A DNA stretch of 41,595 bases, from the NCBI GenBank assembly GCA_947455215.1, contig CANGNA010000036.1, positions 1 to 41,595 of the forward strand. The letters run 5' to 3'. Positions 15,647 through 23,450 of the stretch are shown piece after piece. The stretch comes from Chitinophagaceae bacterium. Lineage in GTDB: Bacteria > Bacteroidota > Bacteroidia > Chitinophagales > Chitinophagaceae. A program made the translations under genes and the position numbers. The notes below the pieces were generated by a model. The model was not told the origin of the DNA, ran no database searches, and saw only the letters and a program-made list of their open reading frames with translations. Within the stretch, counting starts at the first letter, position 1, and every line of letters starts with the position of its first letter.

Positions 15647-17305
15647 ATGCAAGGTAAACTCAACTACTTCCCGGCCGATCTCATCAACAGCACACCATTG
15701 CCCGTGCAGTTCACCTTCCCGTTCTACTACCAGCCACATCCGCTGGCACAGTATGCGGCAGCGCAGCTGCAACAATACCTGCTTACCGAGGCCAACCTGG
15801 AGCACAACTTCGGGCTGGGTGGCAACAGGCCAGAGATGGTCATCGGCAAGATGTTTGGCGTGTTGGTGGTAAAAGATACGGAAGATAAGGTAGGCTACCT
15901 GTGGGCATTCTCCGGCAAGCTGGCCAATAGTAACGATCACCCCCGCTTTGTGCCGCCCGTATTCGATATGCTGGCCGAGGGCAGTTTCTTCCCGCAGGAG
16001 CAAATAAATATAGATGCCATCAACAAGCAGGCCAGCCAGCTGGAAGCCGACGAACGCTACACCAGCATGAAGCAAACCCTGGCTGCAGCCATCACTACAT
16101 CGGCAGAAGAGATAACTGCATACAAACAACAACTAAAAACCAATAAAGAAGCCCGCGATACACAACGCGCCGCACAACCGGGCAATGAACAACTGGCCGC
16201 CGAACTGGTGAAGCAAAGCCTGCACGATAAGCGCCAACTAAAAGCGCTCACCGAAAAGTGGGAGCAGCACATAGCCACCCTGCAGGCACAACTGGCACCG
16301 CTCGATGCCGCTATAGAAACACTGCATACCGAGCGTAAAGAAAGATCGGGCGCACTGCAGGCACGGCTGTTTGCAGAATACTCGTTCCTTAATAAAAATG
16401 GTAAGCGCAAGAGCCTGCACGATATTTTTAGCCAAACGGCCTTTGGTCGCCCGCCATCAGCCGCAGGAGAATGTGCTACGCCCAAGCTGTTGCAATATGC
16501 ATTTATGCACGGCTACACACCGCTGGCCATGGCCGAGTTCTGGTGGGGCGCACCGCCTAAGTCGGAGATACGGCAGCACGGGCAGTACTACCCTGCGTGC
16601 ACGGGCAAATGCAAACCCATATTGGCGCATATGCTGGAGGGCATACCCATGGAAGACAACCCCTTCCTGCAACCCACAGATGCCGCCTGCAACCTGGAGA
16701 TACTATATGAAGATGCCCACCTGGTGGTCATCAACAAGCCCGATGGATTGCGCACAGTGCCGGGCGTAGATATAGAAGACTCTGTACAAAGCAGGCTACG
16801 CACATCGTGGAATGGCGCAGAACCCTGGATAGTACACCGGTTGGATATGGGCACATCGGGCTTGCTGGTTGTGGCCCGCACACCCGAGGCGCACCGCCAC
16901 CTGCAAAAGCAATTCCTGGGCCGCACAGTAAAGAAGCGCTACACCGCCCTGCTCAGCAAGGTCATACCGGGCGACAAAGGAGAGATAAGACTACCCCTCT
17001 CCCCCGATCCCTATAACCGCCCGCAGCAGTTGGTCGACTTTACCAATGGCAAAAAGAGCATTACCCGCTGGCAGGTAGCAGAGCGCACAGCCACCAGCAC
17101 GCGCATGCACTTCTGGCCCCTCACCGGGCGCACCCACCAGCTACGCGTACACTCCGCCCACGAGCAGGGCCTCAACGCCCCTATCATCGGCGACGATATC
17201 TACGGCACCGCCGCAGCCCGCCTGTACCTGCACGCCGCCCAGCTATCATTCATCCACCCCGCCACAAAGCAGCAGATGAACTTCGAAGCACCCGAACCGT
17301 TCTAA
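15647..17305 (+). CDS. RluA-family RNA pseudouridine synthase with long N-terminal extension
   Basis: Converts uridine to pseudouridine in rRNA or tRNA. The catalytic domain is at residues ~350-552: HRLDMGTSG with catalytic Asp400, the NKPDG start motif, and LTGRTHQLRVH. A ~345-residue N-terminal part precedes it and contains a long charged helix, probably coiled coil (residues ~123-245), then GECATPKLL (Cys276) and YYPACTGKCKPIL (Cys318, Cys322), which could bind a metal. This large architecture is known among Bacteroidota and some gammaproteobacterial RluA relatives. The RNA target cannot be assigned. ATG 15647 is the only good start. A 65-bp hairpin array follows the stop codon. Confidence 0.9.
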   Translation: MQGKLNYFPADLINSTPLPVQFTFPFYYQPHPLAQYAAAQLQQYLLTEANLEHNFGLGGNRPEMVIGKMFGVLVVKDTEDKVGYLWAFSGKLANSNDHPRFVPPVFDMLAEGSFFPQEQINIDAINKQASQLEADERYTSMKQTLAAAITTSAEEITAYKQQLKTNKEARDTQRAAQPGNEQLAAELVKQSLHDKRQLKALTEKWEQHIATLQAQLAPLDAAIETLHTERKERSGALQARLFAEYSFLNKNGKRKSLHDIFSQTAFGRPPSAAGECATPKLLQYAFMHGYTPLAMAEFWWGAPPKSEIRQHGQYYPACTGKCKPILAHMLEGIPMEDNPFLQPTDAACNLEILYEDAHLVVINKPDGLRTVPGVDIEDSVQSRLRTSWNGAEPWIVHRLDMGTSGLLVVARTPEAHRHLQKQFLGRTVKKRYTALLSKVIPGDKGEIRLPLSPDPYNRPQQLVDFTNGKKSITRWQVAERTATSTRMHFWPLTGRTHQLRVHSAHEQGLNAPIIGDDIYGTAAARLYLHAAQLSFIHPATKQQMNFEAPEPF

Positions 17306-17318
17306 CGCACACATTTAA

Positions 17319-17537
17319 GATAAGCGCTGAAAGCGCGAAAGATAACAGCCCGGGGTGAAGCCCCGGGAAATAACACACCAAACGATAAGCTCTGAAAGAG
17401 CGAAAGATAACAGCCCGGGGTGAAGCCCCGGGAAATAACACACCAAACGATAAGCTCTGAAAGAGCGAAAGATAACAGCCCGGGGTGAAGCCCCGGGAAA
17501 CCATACACCACACAATAAGCGCTGAAAGCGCGAAAGA
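17319..17537. repeat. 65-bp tandem double-hairpin array
   Basis: Units start at 17319, 17384, 17449 and 17514, exactly 65 bp apart; the fourth is partial. Each full unit has two hairpins: GCGCTGAAAGCGC or GCTCTGAAAGAGC, then CCCGGGGTGAAGCCCCGGG. Units 1 and 4 have GCGC arms and units 2 and 3 have GCTC/GAGC arms, a paired change that keeps the stem. The array lies between convergent genes. A single related copy is at 29798-29882. Confidence 0.9.
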
Positions 17538-17571
17538 CACCCCACTAAAACCTAAACAACCATGAAAAACC

Positions 17572-18285
17572 CTACTGCAACATAAAACTCAATACCCCAT
17601 CCGGCTTCAGGTATGGTCGCAATTCACTGGCCGACAAATGAATATCGCCCAATGGTCCCAATGCGCGTACCGCATGCGGAAACTCAAAATCATAATGTAC
17701 CACAATACCCTCCTTATCGATGGAAAATTTACTGAGTGACTCAACCGTAAACTCCGGCGCCAACGTGATGCAGTTATCAAACACTTCACGATCGCCCGGT
17801 TCAGTATCCTTGCGTGCCTCAGCTGCCTCTTCTTTAAGAGACGCTTTGCATTTTTTGATCAACTCATTCATTTTAGAAGCTATGAAAACATCATCTGCCG
17901 TAATATGCTTTCCTGTTATTTTGTTGAAGTTAAGATACGTGATACCTGTTGATGGATAAGCCCCCATATATTCTGCGATACGACAAACACACAAGATGCA
18001 GTGGTCGTTGAACATTGTATCAAAGGATTGGCTGGTCAGTCCCTCGCAATCGTTAAAGCAGGGCTGCCATTGCGCAGCTTCCTCATCGGTCATATCCTCC
18101 AAGACCTGTAGGGAAAGCGCGTGTTGTATTGCCAGCCTTGCCGTATCACTCATCGGACATTGATCGACCGGCGGCTTTTGCGGTGGCGCGATACTATCAG
18201 CTCGTACCGATTCAGCCTTTGGTTCTACAGGCTGATTACAGCCCAACACCGACACAACAAATAACAGTATGACAAGGTTCCTCAT
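17572..18285 (-). CDS. Lipoprotein with DUF3298-like C-terminus
   Basis: A 237-residue lipoprotein: the signal LVILLFVVSVLGCNQ gives a lipidated Cys near residue 16, followed by a Pro-rich linker (PKAESVRADSIAPPQKPP). The C-terminal ~60 residues (KEGIVVHYDFEFPHAVRALG, then LSASELRPYLKPDG) resemble the DUF3298 domain found in RsiV-type and other envelope proteins. Several cysteines (CFNDCEG, CILCVC) may form disulfides. ATG 18285 is chosen because upstream codons lack a signal peptide and overlap the neighbour. It follows the phosphatase gene by 25 nt on the same strand, so they are likely co-transcribed. Function unknown. Confidence 0.75.
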   Translation of the reverse strand: MRNLVILLFVVSVLGCNQPVEPKAESVRADSIAPPQKPPVDQCPMSDTARLAIQHALSLQVLEDMTDEEAAQWQPCFNDCEGLTSQSFDTMFNDHCILCVCRIAEYMGAYPSTGITYLNFNKITGKHITADDVFIASKMNELIKKCKASLKEEAAEARKDTEPGDREVFDNCITLAPEFTVESLSKFSIDKEGIVVHYDFEFPHAVRALGPLGDIHLSASELRPYLKPDGVLSFMLQ

Positions 18286-18310
18286 GGCAGTAAAATTACG
18301 CGGTTTATAC

Positions 18311-19396
18311 TCACTTGGCCAACAATGGCGCAAACCCATCGGCCACAGGGTGCTCGCATTTGTAGTCCATATGCAGCAGCTGGGCCAGTGTGCCGGCCAC
18401 CTGGCGCTGGTACAACTGCATGTCGCCATTTACCTCCCCGCCGGGCTTAATACCCGCGCCAATTACGGCAAACCATATCTGGTCGCTGTCAGGGATCTTG
18501 CTGTTATGGCTCGTCCACTGGTCGCCATTACCACGGCCGTGGTCCACGGTTACCAGTATCACGGTATTATCCCTGTAAAACGGGTCCGACTGTACGTAAT
18601 TCCATATATCACCTATCCATTTATCTACCGCATGAGCAGCATTCAGATAGTCTTTATAGTGGCTTGCATGGGCCCATTCATCGGTCTCACCGTAAGAGAT
18701 ATACAGAGCGCGCGGATGCTGCTTCAGTTGCTCCATGGCAGCATAGTGGGTAAACATATCAAGTGCTTCTTCACCGCCAAAAGGGTTATAAGCGGTGGCT
18801 TTCATTTGGGTGATGAGTGCCTGCTGCGCGTCAGGTTTGCTGCCACCGCAGCTATCCATACCACACACTACCGGGAAGCCGGATCGCTTTTCGTTCAATA
18901 TCCTGTCGAAGGCATCCCAGGCACCAAAGGCGGCAACATGGCCTTTAAACCCGGCCTGGCAGTTCAGCCACTCGAACAGGTTGGTGTTGGGGTTGGGCGG
19001 ATAGGCATTAGTATTGATGGCCGTGTCTACAAAACCTGTCAGCAGCTCGTTGTAGCCTGGGTAAGAGAACCAATAGGGGTTGGCCACATTCACTTTGTTG
19101 CCAAGCGCCCGGTTGCCATAAATACGCCCTTTGGCCGCTACTGTGCCCCACAGGAAGGGCATCAGCTTTTGGCGGCGCTCCGCAGCCGTGGCAGCCCAGT
19201 AGGCCTTGAAAACACCCACACTATCGCCCTGGCTGAAACGCTTGTCTGCGGCCAGTGTAGCATCCATCCCATTGAACACCTCCTGCCAGCGGAAGCCATC
19301 GGTAGTGATGAGGATAACGTTCTTTACGCTACCCTGCTGCGCCAGCAAAACAGCATGAACAAACAAGGCTATAACCAGTAAAATGCGCTTCAGCAT
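18311..19396 (-). CDS. Exported alkaline-phosphatase-superfamily enzyme
   Basis: A 361-residue exported metal-dependent hydrolase of the type I phosphodiesterase/phosphopentomutase branch. After a signal peptide (ILLVIALFVHAVLLAQ) come the first metal ligand in LITTDGFRWQE (Asp33), the likely nucleophile Ser111 in FSYPGYNELLTG, then SYGETDEWAH and VTVDHGRGNGDQWTSH, which hold the other metal ligands. It lacks a membrane anchor and should act in the periplasm. Substrate unknown. It is divergent from the gene at 19510, with 113 bp between the starts, and leads a two-gene unit with the DUF3298-like lipoprotein. Confidence 0.88.
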   Translation of the reverse strand: MLKRILLVIALFVHAVLLAQQGSVKNVILITTDGFRWQEVFNGMDATLAADKRFSQGDSVGVFKAYWAATAAERRQKLMPFLWGTVAAKGRIYGNRALGNKVNVANPYWFSYPGYNELLTGFVDTAINTNAYPPNPNTNLFEWLNCQAGFKGHVAAFGAWDAFDRILNEKRSGFPVVCGMDSCGGSKPDAQQALITQMKATAYNPFGGEEALDMFTHYAAMEQLKQHPRALYISYGETDEWAHASHYKDYLNAAHAVDKWIGDIWNYVQSDPFYRDNTVILVTVDHGRGNGDQWTSHNSKIPDSDQIWFAVIGAGIKPGGEVNGDMQLYQRQVAGTLAQLLHMDYKCEHPVADGFAPLLAK

Positions 19397-19448
19397 GATG
19401 AATATTTTAAGTGTCTATAAAGTTATATCTATTTTCCACCCACATATG

Positions 19449-19483
19449 TTGTATTTATATGAATAGGCAAACCCCTATATTTG
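19449..19483 (+). promoter_or_regulatory. Promoter of the envelope protein/patatin unit
   Basis: TATATTTG at 19476-19483 matches TAnnTTTG exactly; a TTG at 19449-19451 lies 24 nt upstream, rather far. The box sits 26 nt before ATG 19510, which supports that start over upstream in-frame codons. Confidence 0.5.
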
Positions 19484-19509
19484 GCCAACCACCTGTATCA
19501 ATTTACTAT

Positions 19510-20220
19510 ATGAAAAGCATTGCCGTCGCGCTTTTACTGATGTTCGCCATGTGCGGGTATGTACGCGCCACAACCGATACTGTCCGCCATCCCAACACTA
19601 CCTTCGCCATTCGCGGAAAGGTACTGCCATGGCTCATTGGCGGCTCCGGCATCAACTATACGCTGGGTGCGGAATACGACTTTGCCAAGCGCCAGAGTAT
19701 AGGTATAGACCTGGTGTATAACGACTACAGCGAACCGCACGACGTGTTCGACTCTGCCACTCAGAACTACCAGCAAGGCCCACGTTATTATACCGTAGCC
19801 CGCGGACTGTTTGTTAACTACAAATACTATTTCACACCGTATAACACGGCCTTCTATAAGCGCACCTCTCACTCCATCAATAAAGACTACCTGCCCTACA
19901 TCTGCGCCTTTGGCCGTATCGGCAACCTGGACCTGCATTACGACCCCGACTATAAGACCAACGAAGTGTCGCACGACGAACGGCACTACTCCGCGGGTGT
20001 GCTACTGGGCGTGGTCATCGGCATCTTCGATATCAATGTAGGGCCTTACTATAAGCAGAAGTACGTACGCTCTGCGGTAAAGAACTGGTCGGGTACGGGT
20101 ATAGATGTACTGAACACCAACACATCATTCATCGGGGCCAGGCTGGGCGTCAATGTTATGTTCGTACTGAAGAAGAGCCACCACGTACTGGCCGAGTATT
20201 ACAAGCGGAATGCAGAATAA
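19510..20220 (+). CDS. Exported beta-strand-rich protein, probable outer-membrane protein
   Basis: A 236-residue protein with signal peptide (KSIAVALLLMFAMCGYVRA). The mature part alternates hydrophobic and polar residues, with many aromatic strand ends: INYTLGAEYDFAKRQSIGID, LFVNYKYYFTP, GVLLGVVIGIFDINVGPYY and GARLGVNVMFVL. This is the look of a small DUF3575-like outer-membrane barrel, and I cannot name it more closely. ATG 19510 follows the promoter box. The patatin gene begins 17 nt after its stop, so the two form an operon. Confidence 0.7.
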   Translation: MKSIAVALLLMFAMCGYVRATTDTVRHPNTTFAIRGKVLPWLIGGSGINYTLGAEYDFAKRQSIGIDLVYNDYSEPHDVFDSATQNYQQGPRYYTVARGLFVNYKYYFTPYNTAFYKRTSHSINKDYLPYICAFGRIGNLDLHYDPDYKTNEVSHDERHYSAGVLLGVVIGIFDINVGPYYKQKYVRSAVKNWSGTGIDVLNTNTSFIGARLGVNVMFVLKKSHHVLAEYYKRNAE

Positions 20221-20237
20221 CGATCAAACAACCACCT

Positions 20238-21248
20238 ATGAAGAAACAACTGTTCACATACTACCTCCTTTGTATTGCGGCACTGGCACATGCACAGCAG
20301 CCCTATAAGTACCTTGTACTGAAGGGTGGCGGCATACGCGGCATAGCCTATACCGGTGCCATAAAAGTGATGGAAGAACAGCATGTGCTGCAAGGTATAG
20401 AAAAGGTGGGCGGCACCTCCATCGGCGCACTTGTAGGGGCTATGCTCAGCATAGGTATGAATGCCGGCGAAATAGAACAAGCTATGCGCAACCTGGATGT
20501 AGCCTCCTTTAACGATGGAGAGTGGTACTTTGTAGGCGGCAGCCACCGCATGAAGCATAAGTATGGCTGGTATAAAGGAGAACAACTGGAGCAGTGGCTG
20601 TCCACGATGATACTACAGCATACCGGCAATGATACACTAACCCTGGCCCAGCTACACCAACTGGCACTGAAAGACCATCGCTACAAAGACCTGTATGTTA
20701 CCGCTACCAACCTTAGCCGCCAGCGGGCAGAGATCTTCAGCTGGGAGAACCGGCCCGATATGCGCGTCACCACAGCCGTGCGCACCAGCGTATCTATACC
20801 ACTCTATTACACTGCTATAAACCTGGATAGCCTGGGCCACACCTGCGCCCACAACGATACCAACTGCGATGTATATGCCGATGGTGGCCTTACTGCCAAC
20901 TATCCCCTGCGCATGTTCAATGCGCCCGATGATAATGCTCTTGGCATCATCAACCAATATACTCTTGGTCTGAAGCTGGAAAGGCCGGAGCAGATAGGCC
21001 ACGACCGTAACAACGGGATCATTGCACCTTATAAGATACGCTCACTCGGCAACTACATGGGGGCCCTGTACAACCTGACCATAGAAGGCCTGAACCCACC
21101 CGTAAGATATGAAGAAGAGCAACAACACACCATCTACATCAGCACCAGCAACATGAGCCCCAAAGTGCGCAAAATAACACCCGAACAAAAACAGCAGTTA
21201 TACGATAATGGGATGAAGGCTGCTAAAGACTTTTTTCAAAGTAGATAA
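20238..21248 (+). CDS. Exported patatin-like phospholipase
   Basis: A 336-residue acyl hydrolase with an N-terminal signal (KKQLFTYYLLCIAALAHAQ). The oxyanion loop GGGIRG is at residues 30-35, the nucleophile elbow GTSIG at 59-63 (Ser61), and the dyad Asp215 in ADGGLTANYP, so the Ser-Asp dyad is complete. Patatins cleave lipid acyl esters; the signal peptide places this one in the periplasm or outside. It is co-transcribed with the upstream barrel-like protein. It ends 9 bp from the convergent TonB-like gene. Confidence 0.92.
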   Translation: MKKQLFTYYLLCIAALAHAQQPYKYLVLKGGGIRGIAYTGAIKVMEEQHVLQGIEKVGGTSIGALVGAMLSIGMNAGEIEQAMRNLDVASFNDGEWYFVGGSHRMKHKYGWYKGEQLEQWLSTMILQHTGNDTLTLAQLHQLALKDHRYKDLYVTATNLSRQRAEIFSWENRPDMRVTTAVRTSVSIPLYYTAINLDSLGHTCAHNDTNCDVYADGGLTANYPLRMFNAPDDNALGIINQYTLGLKLERPEQIGHDRNNGIIAPYKIRSLGNYMGALYNLTIEGLNPPVRYEEEQQHTIYISTSNMSPKVRKITPEQKQQLYDNGMKAAKDFFQSR

Positions 21249-21257
21249 CGGCAGTTA

Positions 21258-22172
21258 TCAAGGCAATGCAAACGTAACAGGCAATGTAACAACTGCTCTT
21301 ACAATCTTGCCGTCGCGCATGCCGGGTGTCCATTTGGGCATGGCAGAGACTACCTTCACTGCCTCAGCATCCAGCTCCGGAGACAGGCCATCTTCTATTT
21401 GCACATCTGTTATGGAGCCATCTTCATTTACTACGAACCGCACTATCACATTGCCTTGTATATGTGTTTTAATAGCGCTTTCAGGGTAATGTAAATGTTC
21501 TGACAGGTATGCTGTGATATCGTAGGGAGCAGCAGGCATCTTTTCACTGGCCGTGGGGCTGAGTAATGTATCCGTAACGGCTACACATGGCGTATCAGCG
21601 CCACTCAATCCATAGCATTGTACGATCGGAGAATCAACACCGGATATGGTAAGAATAGTGCGTTTTACCGGTCCATCAGCGTAGTAGGCGTAAGCTATTG
21701 AAGAGTCGAGCCGGGAAGATGTATAGTATTGTTCCTGCAATAGCTTACCGTCCTCAGCCGTGTATCTGCGGCAGCGTGTCATCGCACCTCGGGTGTAATC
21801 TATCTCCGCTTCTACCGCATTCGATCGGTCGTAGTAGAACAACCATCGGCCGTCTTTGGCACCGGCTATATAGTTACCCTCGCGTGTCTTCAACCCGCTG
21901 TCGGAATAGAACACAAAGCGGCCATTACGCAGGTGCTCCTTGTTACCTTCCGGCGCAGTAAGCATCCCCTCCATCACCACCGTGCTGTCTGTGGTCATCT
22001 CGGTAACAACCCACATGTCGCCGGCGGGGGTAAAGGTGGCTATGTAACGCGCTGCTGCTGCCTTATCGCACAGCAACTTATGTTCATCATAGTATTTCAC
22101 CTCGGCCTTCTGCGCATTGGCAATACTACAGGCAGCTACCGAAACCAGCAGGGCGATCAACAACTTATACAT
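21258..22172 (-). CDS. Exported protein with MORN/YwqK-like repeats and TonB C-terminal domain
   Basis: A 304-residue protein with a cleavable-looking signal (KLLIALLVSVAACSIANAQ). Residues ~75-165 contain MORN-like phrases (LRNGRFVFYSDSGLKTREGNY, then GAKDGRWLFYYD). Residues ~215-304 are a TonB C-terminal domain: YPESAIKTHIQGNVIVRFVV, DGSITDVQIEDGLSPELDAEA and KWTPGMRDGKIV. It lacks the long Pro-rich spacer of true TonB, so it may be a stand-alone TonB_C partner rather than an energy transducer. It is 26 nt downstream of the pspC-like gene and also has its own -7 box. Confidence 0.85.
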   Translation of the reverse strand: MYKLLIALLVSVAACSIANAQKAEVKYYDEHKLLCDKAAAARYIATFTPAGDMWVVTEMTTDSTVVMEGMLTAPEGNKEHLRNGRFVFYSDSGLKTREGNYIAGAKDGRWLFYYDRSNAVEAEIDYTRGAMTRCRRYTAEDGKLLQEQYYTSSRLDSSIAYAYYADGPVKRTILTISGVDSPIVQCYGLSGADTPCVAVTDTLLSPTASEKMPAAPYDITAYLSEHLHYPESAIKTHIQGNVIVRFVVNEDGSITDVQIEDGLSPELDAEAVKVVSAMPKWTPGMRDGKIVRAVVTLPVTFALP

Positions 22173-22179
22173 GATATGG

Positions 22180-22187
22180 CAAAGGTA
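22180..22187 (-). promoter_or_regulatory. -7 box in front of the TonB-like gene
   Basis: On the minus strand TACCTTTG, an exact match, only 7 nt before the ATG. This would give a 5' leader of a few nucleotides at most. Confidence 0.4.
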
Positions 22188-22198
22188 ATATAAGGCAG

Positions 22199-22894
22199 TT
22201 ACTTCTTCTTACTGAAGAAGTCGCGCAGCTCACGGCTCATTTCTTCGCCACGGCGTTTCAGGTCTTCGAGCTCAGCACCGACATTGTTAGATATATCGTG
22301 GATGGTTACTGGCGTACCATACTCCAGCTCCTGCGGGGTGCGGGCCGCGGGTATGATAGCCCAGGCTATAAGATATGCGATCAGGCCTATACCGGCCGTC
22401 AGGAACAACACTGCCATGATGAGCCGGATGATAACCGGATCAATGTCGAAATAATGGGCTAGCCCACTGCACACCCCACCTATCATTTTATCATACGGGT
22501 CGCGTAGCAACCTGTCGCGGCGGGGTTGGTTGTAAGTCGTTCGGTGGTCGAATGCAGAATAGGTATATGACCGGGCACCACTATAGCCTGCAGATTGGCG
22601 GCTGGAATAGCCGGATGAACTACCGGTGGCAGGCCCGTCATTGAGATCGGCGGGGGCACCCAGGGTATCTATCACCTTACGCACATCGTTACGATCTATG
22701 GCAGGAGCACCGGCCTGCAGGCGTATGTTGAACAACTCGGCCACGCGGCCTTCTATGTCCTCTATTATCTCGTTGCCATCCGCGCCGGGGAACTGGCGGC
22801 CGAGCGCATCTATATACTCTTTGAGGGCGGCATAGGCATCGTCTTCAATAGGTATTACGTGGCCTGCTATATTGATCTGGATAATGCGTTGCAT
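22199..22894 (-). CDS. PspC-domain membrane protein
   Basis: A 231-residue protein. The N-terminal ~90 residues (INIAGHVIPIEDDAYAALKEY, then EIIEDIEGRVAELF) form a small helical domain common in Bacteroidota PspC proteins. A Ser/Tyr-rich linker follows, then the PspC domain: LLRDPYDKMIGGVCSGLAHY and a hydrophobic hairpin (VIIRLIMAVLFLTAGIGLIAY, then LIAWAIIP). PspC proteins sense or buffer envelope stress. It starts 13 nt after the padR-like gene, the usual PadR-PspC pairing, so it is probably controlled by that repressor. Confidence 0.9.
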   Translation of the reverse strand: MQRIIQINIAGHVIPIEDDAYAALKEYIDALGRQFPGADGNEIIEDIEGRVAELFNIRLQAGAPAIDRNDVRKVIDTLGAPADLNDGPATGSSSGYSSRQSAGYSGARSYTYSAFDHRTTYNQPRRDRLLRDPYDKMIGGVCSGLAHYFDIDPVIIRLIMAVLFLTAGIGLIAYLIAWAIIPAARTPQELEYGTPVTIHDISNNVGAELEDLKRRGEEMSRELRDFFSKKK

Positions 22895-22907
22895 GTGTGT
22901 ATCAGTT

Positions 22908-23240
22908 TTAAATGGTGTCTGTTAATGTGTTTACTGCGGCGCTCAGTTCATTCCATGTCGTGCGGAGCTGGTTGTAGAAAGCATCCCCTTCCTCTGTAAG
23001 CGTGTAGTACTTACGTGGCGGGCCAGAGGTAGATTCTTCCCAGCGGTAGCCGAGCATGCCGGCATTCTTCAGCCTGGTGAGCAAGGGGTATAATGTACCC
23101 TCCAGCACTACCAGTTTAGAGCCTTTCAGCTGCTCCAGTATATCGCTGGGGTATGCCTCTTTATGCTTCTTGATGATGCCTAATATACATAGCTCCAGCA
23201 AGCCCTTCCGCATCTGCGATTCTGTGTTCTCTATAGCCAT
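22908..23240 (-). CDS. PadR-family transcriptional regulator
   Basis: A 110-residue winged-helix repressor, the short form without a long C-terminal domain. Motifs: QMRKGLLELCILGIIKKHK, YPSDILEQLKG, LEGTLYPLLTRLKNAGML and GPPRKYYTLTEEG. ATG 23240 gives MAIENTESQMRKG and leaves the -7 box (23258-23265) upstream. It heads a padR-pspC-tonB-like transcription unit. A 27-bp dyad covers its -33 region (23274-23300), consistent with self-repression. Its inducer is unknown. Confidence 0.93.
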   Translation of the reverse strand: MAIENTESQMRKGLLELCILGIIKKHKEAYPSDILEQLKGSKLVVLEGTLYPLLTRLKNAGMLGYRWEESTSGPPRKYYTLTEEGDAFYNQLRTTWNELSAAVNTLTDTI

Positions 23241-23257
23241 ACGCTGCAATTTCGACG

Positions 23258-23300
23258 CTAAAGTATGCAAAACACAGTAACATGCAATACATAGTACTGT
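23258..23300 (-). promoter_or_regulatory. padR promoter with overlapping dyad operator candidate
   Basis: On the minus strand TTG (plus 23285-23287), a 19-nt spacer, and TACTTTAG (plus 23258-23265, 7 of 8 to consensus). The -33 TTG lies at the centre of a 27-bp dyad at 23274-23300: ACAGTA-N2-ATG-N5-CAT-N2-TACTGT, with all nine arm bases paired. Confidence 0.55.
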
Positions 23301-23306
23301 TAAAAT

Positions 23307-23350
23307 TGGTCAGAATCAGAATTGGCCAGAATTTTTAGAACAAGGAGAAT
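23307..23350. repeat. Interspersed repeat, AATCAGAATTGGCCAGAAT type
   Basis: Plus strand TCAGAATCAGAATTGGCC followed by AGAATTTTTAGAACAAGGAGAAT. Same family, opposite orientation, as the motifs inside 14861-15216, and same orientation as 32602-32646. Confidence 0.75.
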
Positions 23351-23371
23351 GCTCTTATTGTTGCATAAAAC

Positions 23372-23444
23372 AGATATGGCACGCTTTGCAGCGTGCCATA
23401 TCTTGTATTGTATAGTTGTGGCACAATTTGGAAGTGTGCCACAA
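23372..23444 (-). terminator. Two hairpins after arginase
   Basis: Hairpin 1: 13-bp perfect stem AGATATGGCACGC/GCGTGCCATATCT (23372-23403). Hairpin 2: 10-bp perfect stem TTGTGGCACA/TGTGCCACAA (23416-23444). Both share GGCAC/GTGCC arms. Hairpin 1 is followed on the minus strand by GTTTTATG, a weak U run. They begin 6 nt after the arginase stop codon. Confidence 0.6.
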
Positions 23445-23450
23445 GCCATG

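Noticed and set aside
17319-17537. CRISPR array
   Set aside because: The whole 65-bp unit repeats; there are no unique spacers, and no cas genes are nearby.
17250-17545. Three overlapping minus-strand ORFs rich in GLHPGLLSFALS-type repeats
   Set aside because: They are translations of the 65-bp tandem repeat in three frames. 65 is not a multiple of 3, so the same peptides appear in turn, which is an artefact.
18269-19381. 370-residue plus-strand ORF
   Set aside because: Antisense to the phosphatase gene, whose motifs are clear.
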